Below, piece after piece: positions 55,091-64,000 of a stretch of DNA of 64,000 bases; position 1 is the stretch's first letter, and the number at the start of each line of letters is the position of its first letter. The DNA comes from Heterocephalus glaber. Taxonomy: Eukaryota > Chordata > Mammalia > Rodentia > Bathyergidae. The notes under the pieces are model-generated. The model saw only the letters and a list, made by a program, of their open reading frames with translations, ran no database searches and was not told where the DNA came from. The stretch spans positions 35,977,153-36,041,152 of the forward strand of contig NW_004624734.1 of NCBI RefSeq assembly GCF_000247695.1. The letters run 5' to 3'. A program made the position numbers and the translations under genes.

Positions 55091-55364
55091 AATCAACTGC
55101 TGAAACATTAAAGAAATAGCAAATCTAGTTCTGTGCCACACAGAGAATTCCATGGTCCCACAAAACATAGAGTCTCAGAGAAGAAATCACAAAAGAAGCC
55201 ACATCTGTCTCCTCTGAAGACAATAGCATAATGTGGGCTTGCAATAGAGTTTTTGTAAGGACAAGAGTATGGAGAAGGGGGAGGAGACACATGCTCCTGA
55301 TGTCAAAGACCCTGTCTGAGTGAGGGGGCTGACCAGCCAGAGACAGGACTTCACTTTTCTCCCC

Positions 55365-55602
55365 CCGCTCCCCCATACCAGGAATCAAACTGAGGACCTT
55401 GCGCTTGCCAGGCAGGCTCGGCGCCACTGAGCTACATCCCTGGTCCTCCCATTCTTTATCTTTGTAGTGAAGCATATTCTCTTTGAGATTGCAAAACATA
55501 TACTCCCTGGAAAAAAAATTGGGGGGAGATGGTGATATTGCAGATTGAATTCTTGTACACTAGACAAATGCTCTACCACTGAACTACACCCTCAGGCCTC
55601 CC
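55365..55602 (-). mobile_element. Two ID copies (minus)
   Basis: 55365-55448 (ccataccaggaatcaaactgagg...gccactgagctacatccctgg) and a diverged copy 55520-55600. Confidence 0.7.
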
Positions 55603-55872
55603 TGGGCAACTTTAAAAAAAAAAGAGCGATCATCTATTTCTGAAACTTCCACGGAGTTAGAGCTTCTCGTCTCTTTAACCAGAGACAAACAAATTATTTG
55701 TGATGATGAGGGAAGCAATCTCAAATGGCAGCCAACCTAAAGTTAATTTATATTTCTTTTTAGGATATGCTCTAGTATTTGTATTTGAATACGAATTTGC
55801 AGAGTGAACTAGTTAAGAATTTATGATATATCAAAAAATATGCTGAAGTCGTCATGAGGACCTGAGTTGTCC

Positions 55873-56072
55873 CAGCCGGGCGTGGTGGCTCATGCCTGTT
55901 ATCCCAGTACTGTGGGAAGCAAAGGCAGGAAGGATCACCAGTTCCAGCCCAGCCTGGGCAACTTTAGTGACTTAATGAGATCCTGTCTCAAAAAAAAATT
56001 TTTTTTAAGGGCTAGGGATGTAGCTCAGTATGTAGGCCCTGGGTTCAATTCCTAGTACCACAAAAAGTAAGT
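55873..56072 (+). mobile_element. B1-ID composite SINE
   Basis: gccgggcgtggtggctcatgcctgttatcccagtac...cctgtctcaaaaaaaaattttttttaagggctagggatgtagctcagt. 56073-56780 shows no repeat. Confidence 0.85.
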
Positions 56073-56784
56073 GGTCCCATATTCCCATAATTATTTTTCC
56101 ATTCCAGACACTCACATGGGACTTATATAAAGTACCACCTAAATGGCATACAGAGAGCATTTTTCCACCATGCCTTCCTTAGCTGTGAACTGAATGGAAC
56201 AGAAAAATATACAAGAAGCATATGTCAGTAAGATCATTAAAGATTTTCCCAGATATAGTATTATATCTGAGTTGGTGAATTCTGAATGAAATAAGACCAA
56301 CTGGGTGGAAAATTCACTTCCTTTGCCCAAACACAAGCCTATGCAAGTCCATATGACTTCACAATATTCACGGACTAATGGACAAGTCCCTCTTTTCCCT
56401 AGCAGTCTGACTCTTGGAAGCCTGGAGAGAAAACCTTCCAGTCAAGAATTCCTGAAGGAGAAGTCCCATTTTCCACTCTCACTCAAGGAACATAAGCAGC
56501 CAAGGACTAGACAAGGAAAGCAGGTTTATTTCGTCAGTAATGTACCTGACAGAAAAATGCAGTATGTCCTACTGTGACGTGGAAAATGCTAGACGTACTC
56601 CCCATATAGTGCCCTTCTTCTTCGGGTTTCCTAATCACTCTTCTTCAGAATGAACAACTGATATTCCAATGCCGTTAGTAACTGACTCATATTGAAAAAG
56701 TGAGTTATGAATTCTGATAGACACTTGAGTCTTACAGGTCAGCTGCTGACAAAAATGAACAAAATTTATTTTCTCTTAAGAACT

Positions 56785-58515
56785 GGTCAAGAACATCTTT
56801 ATTGAGATATAGTTTGTATACTATTCACTCGTTAAAAAAATACAAATCAATGGCTTTTAGAAAAAGCTGAAAAAAGTTCTAGATTTTGGAGTATTTCTGA
56901 TTTTGGAGGTTCAGATTCAGGATGGTCAACTGGTAAAGTCTGTGCAATTATTCCTAAACCAGAAAAACTCCAAAGGCTGGAACACTTCTTCTCCCAAGCA
57001 TTCCAGCAGAGGATATTCAATTACATTATTTTCCTAAAAAAAAAAAAAATTACATTATTTTCCTGAATAATATCTCATTATATGGTTGTGTCACATTTTA
57101 CTTATTGATTTATCATGTGATGGAGATTTCAGCTGTTTCTGGTTTTTGACTATTATAAAAATGTTCCCATGAACTGTTCGGGCTCAGAAGATACAGAAGG
57201 TGATAACCCGACATATGGTCCTTTGGTGCTTGAGTGCTCTACACTGAAGGATGCTGGGACAGCAAGGTCTCTCTCACACCTTCACCTGCCCTCCAGTCTG
57301 CGGCCCCTCTCCCTCCTCTGGGGAGAGGCACGGAAACCAGAATTCTTCACAAAAGCAGGTCACTGAAACTAGAACTCCTATCGCCAAACAAGCCATAAAC
57401 CCCAGCAAGGTCGCTACCTTTCCCTGGAAGACACTCATCCCAGAGAGGCCCTGGCCCATGCCTGGGGAAGGAATGCTGAGAGGGTAAGAACTGGCCAGCC
57501 TACAGTGCCCTCCCCTCAGTCTGCTTCTGTCAGATCGGACCCTCTGTCCATCACATTTCCACATGGAAACCCAAGCATAAACACAGATGGTTTCCTTGGG
57601 TCTTTATTTCTTTTGTTTATTGTGTTTAGTTTTCCTGGCACATTTGCAGTACGTGTTTACGCTCCTTGTGTGAAGGTGGTGCACACCTCAATCCTTTCTT
57701 CATCCGCTTTTCCCTCTTCTCCTCACGTCTCCCTCATTCTCTTGGTTCCTTTCCCATTTGCAAAAGATCTACTGCCCTATTTCCTATGGCTCTTTATTTC
57801 TGCAGGCTTCTGTATCTCTCTCTCTCACACACACACACACACGCACACACACACGCACGCACAAACTTCCATTAAACCAATTTGCCATGCTTTTCTCGTG
57901 AACTTGTCTTTCGTTGCAGGGGTGTCACCTGTGATTCTTGTGATGACTAGGTAAATGTGCTGCACTGTTTCTGCAGCATGGAGCTTTCCTGCCCAAGTTT
58001 TGGAAAGGACATGTCTTTCACTTCTCTTGGGCAGATACCTAGGAGCGGAACTGCTGCATCCTATGGTTGGTTCTTTGAGGAACTACCAGACTATTCTCCA
58101 CAGCAGTGGTAGCCTTTTACATTTCCACCAGCAGCATAGAAAGCTTCCACTTTCTTTACATCCTCACCAGCAGCTTCACATCCTCACAGACAATCCACTA
58201 TTTTTTTTTTTTTGGTACTGGGGATCGAACTCAGGATCTTGTGCTTTCAAAGCAGGCAGTGGAACCACTGAGCTAAATCCCTGGCCCAATCCACTATGTT
58301 TTTGATTATAGGTGTCCTGGGGTATGGGAAGGTAGTCATTATGGCTTTGACTGGCATTTCCCTGATGGCAGATGTTGAGCATTTTTAATATGCTGATTGG
58401 AATTTGTGTATCTTTTTCAGAGGAAAGTCTGTTTAGATACTTTGGTCATTCTTTATACAGTCCAGATACAAATCTCTAATCAATATACAATTTCCAAAAA
58501 CTTACCTCTATTCTG
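56785..58515 (-). mobile_element. Fragments of an old L1 (L1M-type)
   Basis: 56785-57175 (tctttattgagatatagtttgtatac; tttcagctgtttctggtttttgac) and 57990-58515 (gggcagatacctaggagcggaactgctgcatcctatgg; catttccaccagcagc) read as the ancient L1 tail on the minus strand. A (CA)n at 57825-57860 and an ID (58201-58286) lie within. 57180-57820 is not assigned. Confidence 0.6.
58201..58286 (-). mobile_element. ID SINE in old L1
   Basis: T13, ggtactggggatcgaactcag...ctaaatccctggcc, with duplication caatccactat at 58191-58201 and 58287-58297. Confidence 0.85.
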
Positions 58516-58574
58516 TGGGTTTTCTTTAGGAACTGGGTTCTATCCTTCCCTTCCTCTCCCTTTCTCCATTTTCC

Positions 58575-58905
58575 CTCCCCCTCCTCCTCCTCCTCCTTCT
58601 CTTCCTCCTCCTCCTCCTTCTCCTCCTCCTCCTCCTCCTTCTCTTCCATGTTCCTGCGTGGTAGAGCTGCACAAAGGGAGTTGTAAAAACGTCTTCCTTC
58701 CTCCTGTAGCTGACTCCTTGTCCNNNNNNNNNNNNNNNNNNNNNNNNNNNNNNNNNNNNNNNNNNNNNNNNNNNNNNNNNNNNNNNNNNNNNNNNNNNNN
58801 NNNNNNNNNNNNNNNNNNNNNNNCTCCTCCTCCTTCTCTTCCTCCTCCTCCTCCTTCTCTTCCTCCTCCTCCTCCTTCCTCTTCTCTCTCTCTCTCTCTC
58901 TTTCT
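58575..58905. repeat. (CTC/CTT)n polypyrimidine microsatellite with assembly gap
   Basis: CTCCTC/CTTCTC runs at 58575-58648 and 58824-58905 surround about 75 bases of ordinary sequence and 100 Ns (58724-58823). The proline/serine-rich or glutamate-rich open frames across it are artefacts of the repeat. Confidence 0.9.
58724..58823. other. Assembly gap (100 N)
   Basis: Exactly 100 Ns, the usual placeholder for a gap of unknown size, ending inside the CTC repeat. Confidence 0.99.
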
Positions 58906-58979
58906 ACAGTACTGGACATGCCCAGGTACTACAGAGGCTGAGGCAAAAGAATATGAGACCTTGTCTCAAAATAAAAAAT

Positions 58980-59480
58980 AAATCAGTGGTGCCGCACCTT
59001 TCTGGCAAGCGCAAGGTCCTGAGTTTGATCCCCAGTACCAAAAAATAATAAATAAATGAATTAAAAAGGGCTGGGGATATATCTCAGCTCTCTCAGGGTT
59101 CAATCTTCAGTACTGAAAGAAAGAAAAATTTTCTTTAAAAAAAGGAGAAGGGCTGGGGATTTAGCTCAGTGGTTCCGGCGCCTACCTCGCCAGTGAAAGG
59201 TCCCAAGTTTGATCCCCTGGTACCAAAAAAAAAAAAAAAAAGTAAAAAAAAGGAGAAAATATCACCTCAGAGCACACAGTATGCTTTCTAAGAACAGTTA
59301 GCAGGGCTTGGGGTACAGCTCAGTTGTACAGCATGCTTAGCAATGCATAAGCCCTTAGGCTCAGTCTCCAGCATCAAAAACCCAAAACAGGGCCAGGGAT
59401 TTAGCTCAGTGGTTCCACTGCCTGCCTCAAAAGCACAAGGTCCTGAGTTCGACCCTGGTACCAAAAAAAAAAAAAAAAAG
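58980..59480 (+). mobile_element. Five consecutive plus-strand ID copies
   Basis: 58983-59065 (5'-truncated), 59067-59125 (truncated), 59150-59249, 59303-59385 (older type) and 59390-59480, each with its own A-rich tail. Confidence 0.8.
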
Positions 59481-59591
59481 TCCAGTGAAACCTTAAAAAG
59501 AAAAAAAAAAAACCAAAACAACAATAACAAAACCTTAGCAATAAACCTGTAAAGTTTTTGACAAACAGTAATGAATTAGTAAAGAAATAAA

Positions 59592-59980
59592 AGCCAGGAG
59601 TGGTGATGCACACCTATAATTCTAGCACTCTGGAAGGCTGAAGCAGGAGGATCACAAGTTCCAGCCTCACCTTGGCAACTTAATGACTTAGCAAGACCCT
59701 GCTCCCTGCCCTCCAAAAAACCTGGGGATGTAGCTTAGTGCAAAGGCCAAGGTTCAATCCAAACTAAAAATAAAAATAAAAAGCATTCATCTGAGGAAGA
59801 GAAAATCAAAAGAATTTCCCAAATATGTAGTATTTTTTTATTTTTGTTTTTTTGAGACAAGGTCTCGCAAGGTAGTTTAGGCTGGCCTTGAACTCACTAT
59901 GTAGTCCAGGCTGGCCTCAAGCTCATGGTGACCTTGCTGCCTCAGCTCCCAAGTGCTGGGATTACAAACAAAAAAATCTG
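59592..59980. mobile_element. B1-ID composite (plus) then B1 (minus)
   Basis: 59592-59790 composite; 59845-59975 B1 with the duplicated ggctggcc(t/t)(t/c)(g/a)a...ctc unit, minus. 59981-60775 shows no repeat. Confidence 0.8.
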
Positions 59981-60779
59981 TGTGACTTCCACAGGTACCA
60001 TCACATGCAACGTCTTTGGCATACAGATCATTTTGAGCCAGTGGCCACTGAGAAGCAGCAGATGCAAGAAAAGCTCCGCAACAGGGCACACATTTCCCTT
60101 TTAGAAGTGAAGTTTATTTACTTTCTAAAAACTGTTTCCTTTTCTCTTCCCAAGAAGTAGGAGGCTCTGTACTAATCACTGAAGAAGCACCAAAATAACT
60201 GCTTACCAAACCTTTCTAAATAACTCTTGCTGGCCATACTTTCTCTGATCTCTTCCCATAACTTGCCTCCCCTGCCCAGCAGCCCCAGACCGCTTCCCTG
60301 CTCAGCCTAAGACATGACATGGGCCCCCGTTCTAAGCCCCTTCCGGCTGCTCACTGTGGGCACTCCTGTGTGTACACGCATGATGCACGAGGTAATAAAT
60401 TTGTTTTTCCTCTTGTCAATCTGTCTTTCACACATCTAATTCCAAGGCTCCAGCCAGAGAACCTAAGCTAGGCAGAGGAAAAGGATTTTTCCCTCCCCTT
60501 CCCTCCTCTGGAAGAGGACTCTTGGAAGTGTGTGCCAAGAACCTTTTCCCTTTGCTGCTTTCACTTTGTATTTTTTCGCTGTAATAAATCATAACCATGA
60601 ATATAACTATACGCTGAGTAATCAGAGTCCTTCAAGTGAATCATTAAACCTAGAGGTGGCTTCCAACACACTACCAGAACGAGAACTTCAGCCTTTGGGG
60701 CAGAATTATGGGAAGAAGTCATGACTGCGTAACATTTATATGCAAGATCTGTAATTAATTCCTTTTGAAAGTTTATTAA

Positions 60780-60990
60780 GGGCTGGGGATTTAGCTCAGT
60801 GGTGCCGCTGCCTGCCTCAAAACCGCAAGGTCCTGAGTTTGATCCCTGGCACCAAAAAAAAACAAAAGAAAGAAAGTTTATTAAAATCTTCACTTTCAGT
60901 ACCGGGGAACTGGGCTAGGGTGTAGCTGAAGGGAAGACTAGGCCTAGCATGTGTGAGGCCTAGTTTCAACTCCCAGCACTGCAAAAAGAG
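60780..60990 (+). mobile_element. Two ID SINEs
   Basis: 60780-60871 full copy with duplication gaaagtttattaa (60767-60779/60872-60884). 60905-60990 is an older, diverged copy. Confidence 0.85.
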
Positions 60991-61030
60991 AAGTAAAGAA
61001 AAAAGAAAGAAATATTGGAGAAGTGGGGCT

Positions 61031-61150
61031 TTTTTTTTTTTGAAACAGGGTTTTTCTATGCAGTTCAGGCTGGCCTCAAAGTGGCAGTAATCCTCCTGTC
61101 TCAGCCTCCCAAGTGCTGGGATTACAAGGATGAACCACCATGCCTGACTT
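61031..61150 (-). mobile_element. B1 SINE
   Basis: ttttgaaacagggtttttctatgcagttcaggctggcctc...gggattacaaggatgaaccacc. 61151-61665 shows nothing further. Confidence 0.8.
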
Positions 61151-61669
61151 GTTGTTTTTCATTTTTTATTTTATTTTTTTTAAAGTTACCTAAATCACGA
61201 AGAACTGTAAACATTCTATAGCTCTTAAATCTGAACTCAGGGAAAAAAATCAATTTCCATCTTCTATACAGGGAAGTCAAGGCACGCCCACTTTCCCTGG
61301 ACTCCCTTTATCCTCGGTGTCCATGTTACCTTTCTCTCCCAAAGGAACTAAGTATTCTATTTAATCTCTCCTTTCTGTGTAGGAGCCCCACAGGCAAGGC
61401 TATGAAGCAAAGGCCACTGAAGGCTTCCATAGCAACAGATAATTTTCTTCTACATAAACAGCACAGGGCTGTGGGCTCATTTCCCTTGGGCACAGGACAC
61501 ACATATCACAACCCTGCTAATGAAAGAGATACAGTTCTCCTGGGAGGAGGATGAAGGTCTAAAGTAACCAATCTGCCTCAGAAACTGCTATGTGAAAATG
61601 TTACAAGAAAGGCTACCAGGATCACTTACGGAAACCTTAGTCCCAAGATATTAGCTCTTCAAAAACTTT

Positions 61670-61810
61670 TTTCCCTGGGTGTTGGGGACTGAACCAGGGC
61701 CTCTAGTATACAAGGCCAGCCTGCAAGTGCCCTCCACTGAGCCACACCCCAGGCTTGCTCTTCAAAATTTAAAAAGTTTGAAATAAAGAGTTTTATGATT
61801 GGATCTGCTT

Positions 61811-61844
<34 letters not shown>

Positions 61845-61845
61845 T
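61670..61845 (-). mobile_element. ID-type SINE, then (CA)n
   Basis: ID 61676-61756 (gtgttggggactgaaccaggg...cactgagccacacccc), and (CA)14 at 61811-61842. Confidence 0.7.
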
Positions 61846-62164
61846 ATAAAAAGATCTTGGGACAACTGGGGAAATTTAAAAGTGCACTAAATATTGAATA
61901 GTATTATAGAATTATTTTTAATTTCTGAGGTATGATGTTATTGTCCAATAGGTAGAAGAATGCCATTCTTAGGAGATGATGTATTCATCTTTCTGGGATT
62001 CTGAAAAAAATTATATACACGATACACACATATTTATACATATATGCACGTATGTATTATATACACATATAAACACATGTATCAAAAGAAAAATTGTGTC
62101 TTGGTATCTTGGCTAGATTATCCATGGATTATCATCACCTTTGTCCTTAACTATTAAGAGTTAA

Positions 62165-62735
62165 GGGCTGAGGATTTAGCTCAGTAGCGTTCCACATGCC
62201 TTGCAAGCACAAGGTCCTGAGTTTGAAATTCCACTATGACTACCTTATTCAGGTATAAGAAAGATTGGGGGTGGGGGGCAGTCCTGGAGACTGACCTCAG
62301 AGCCTTTGCACTGACTACATCCCTAGTTCTTTTTGTTTTTTGAGATAGGGTCTCACTAAGTCACTAAATTGCCCAGGTTGAGCTTGTACTTGTAATCCTC
62401 CAGCTTTGCCCTCCCAGAAGTCCTGAGATTGCAGGCATGCACTGGCACACCAGGCCATAAGAAAGATTTTTTAAGAAGTCAAACAGATCTGTACACACAG
62501 ATAAAACACATTTATATGTACAATAGATAAATAAATGCTTAAACCAGTTAGAAAGTGTTTCTGATAATTTGAAAACCATGACAATGAAAGCCAGGCATGG
62601 TGGCGCACGCCTGTAATCCCAGCACGCAGGAGGCTGAGGCAGGAGGATCGCCACAGGTTTGAGGCCACCCTGGGCTCCATGGTGAGTTCAAGATCAGCCT
62701 GAACATAGTGAGACCCTGTCTCAAAAAAACCAAAA
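62165..62735. mobile_element. ID, B1-ID composite and B1 copies
   Basis: Truncated ID plus 62165-62230; composite minus 62267-62458; B1 plus 62588-62735 (aggcatggtggcgcacgcctgtaatcccagcacgcaggaggctgaggc). Confidence 0.75.
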
Positions 62736-62759
62736 GAAAAGAAAAAGGGGAGATACCAC

Positions 62760-63520
62760 CCCACCACTCCATATCCACCAGCAGAGACATCCTGCAGTAC
62801 ATCAGAGCTCTCACACCCACTGCTGGTGAGTGTGTAAAATGTACCACCTCAACTGAAAGGCTAATGGTTGCTTACACAACTAAAAATACACCTACCTTAT
62901 GATCCAGCAATTCCACCTCTGGGTTTTTACTCAAGAGAAATAAAAACATGGAGACTTTTACAAGTATATTCATAGCAGTTATTCTTACAGCCAAAATTTG
63001 GAAATGGCCCTCGTCTAAACCAAACCAAACAAAACCCTGTAATATATTTATAGAAATACCATTTAGCAACTAAAAAGGGCAATTCTTTTTTGTTTGCTTT
63101 TGGGGGTAAGTTGTTTGTTTTTTGAGACAGGGTCTCGCTATGTAGTTCAGGCTGGCCTTAAACTCACTATGTAGCCCACGCTGGCCTCAAACTCATGGTG
63201 ATCCTCCTGCCTCAGCCTCCCAAGTGCTGGGATTACAGGTGTGCACCACCACAGGTGGCTTAAAAAGGGACAATTTTTGATGTACATAATCTGAATGAAC
63301 CTTATAAATATGCTAGGTGAAAAGATGCCTATACAAAAGAATACATACTTCATTACTCTGATAACATAAAATTCTAGAAGAAACAAAAGTGGGTTGTTTT
63401 CATTGTTATCATTTTTTTAAAATCAGACACTGGTTGCCTCTGGGGATGGGGAATAGGAGTGGAAACTGGGAAGAAACATGAAGAAATGATTTAGAGTGAT
63501 GGTAAAATAGGAGAGGGATC
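62760..63520 (+). mobile_element. Old L1 (L1M-type) 3' part split by a B1
   Basis: ttatgatccagcaattccacctctgggtttttactcaagagaaataaaaacat and ttgatgtacataatctgaatgaacc...cactggttgcctctggggatgggg match the ancient L1 end. A B1 (minus, with internal duplication) occupies 63117-63262. 63521-64000 is plain intron 1 sequence. Confidence 0.7.
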
Positions 63521-64000
63521 CTCATGGAGACGAGAAATAAATCTTAATTACGAGGTGTGGCCTTAATGCATAAGCTGTTACCCACTGAAGTAAAGTCATG
63601 TCCTTCCCTATCCACCTTCCCTTCCAACCATGTGTGGAATGTACCCTTCCTTCATCCCCCTATTCTTATTACAAAGACCAGGTATGCTATATCACATCAC
63701 AGGGTGGGGCTGGGGGTTGGGGGGGTGTGCCAGGATGTCCCCAAGGGTGAGAATGGCTGCTAACCCATGTCCTATAGGGAGGAAAGAAGGCTAAGACATT
63801 CAGGAGAAGTCTCAAAAACAAAAAGCCATACTCACGACCAGTGGAAAATTACCAGTCCCTAGACCACCCCGACAGTACCACAAAAGCAGCTCCTGGGCTC
63901 CTGGTAACTGACAGATCCCCTCCAACTCTGCCCATGCCTCTCACTGAGTGGTGAGATCCTTCTGAGAGTCCATGAAGCTGTGCCACTGGAGGGGGGGTGT

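Noticed and set aside
58397..58981. Long proline/serine-rich open frame, and a glutamate-rich one on the other strand
   Set aside because: Both read through a CTC/CTT microsatellite and 100 Ns; there is no codon structure outside the repeat.
5691..60871. ID elements as tRNA-Ala genes
   Set aside because: They have A and B boxes, but the clover-leaf is lost, they end in A-rich tails and are flanked by target duplications, so they are SINEs.
51552..64000. Search for FNTB exon 1 or a CpG-island promoter
   Set aside because: No match to the expected N-terminal 48 residues and no CG-rich stretch; exon 1 is assumed to lie further right.

Overview
This window is nuclear DNA from a rodent. It is dense in short tRNA-Ala-derived ID SINEs, B1 (7SL-type) SINEs, B1-ID composite SINEs and L1 elements, all in mixed orientations. 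The common ID subtype (GGGCTGGGGATTTAGCTCAGTGG at the 5' end, GGTACCAAAA at the 3' end) together with B1-ID composites points to the squirrel/beaver/dormouse side of rodents rather than mouse or rat. A beaver-like castorimorph is my best guess, from memory of SINE types only.

The only host gene I can support is FNTB, the beta subunit of protein farnesyltransferase, on the minus strand. Ten consecutive internal exons lie between 51551 and 7141. All have GT-AG junctions, and the phases join into one open 346-codon stretch matching human residues 49-394. The zinc ligands Asp297, Cys299 and His362, and the isoprenoid-pocket residues Trp102, Trp106, Arg202, His248, Arg291, Lys294 and Tyr300, are intact. 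The first coding exon (about 48 residues) should lie beyond the right edge, and the last (about 43 residues plus 3'UTR) beyond the left edge. The window is therefore almost entirely FNTB introns.

Right to left: intron 1 (51552-64000) holds a 5'-truncated L1 with target-site repeats, old L1 remnants, many ID/B1 copies and a 100-N gap inside a CTC/CTT microsatellite. Exon 2 is followed by the 10.9 kb intron 2, which carries a decayed FAM161A retrocopy (48340-49352) on the minus strand and two MaLR-like LTRs. Exons 3 and 4 follow, then a 7.3 kb intron with a MER5-like segment. Exons 5 and 6 are only 96 bases apart. Exons 7-11 are separated by SINE-rich introns. These contain a twin-primed (inverted) L1, a 5' U6 fragment inserted in a MIR, and a 5' half of initiator tRNA-Met flanked by an 18-base target duplication. 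The left 7 kb (intron 11) is mostly a composite L1 in which an L1 5' region sits inside ORF2 sequence between 15-base direct repeats.

I see no new multi-gene system, no CRISPR and no functional RNA gene. The interest lies in retrotransposition by-products: tailless RNA-fragment insertions, nested insertions with readable target-site duplications, and a retrocopy that seems to derive from an exon-skipped mRNA. SINE boundaries are by eye and usually good to about 10 bases; family names for old repeats are from memory of consensus sequences.
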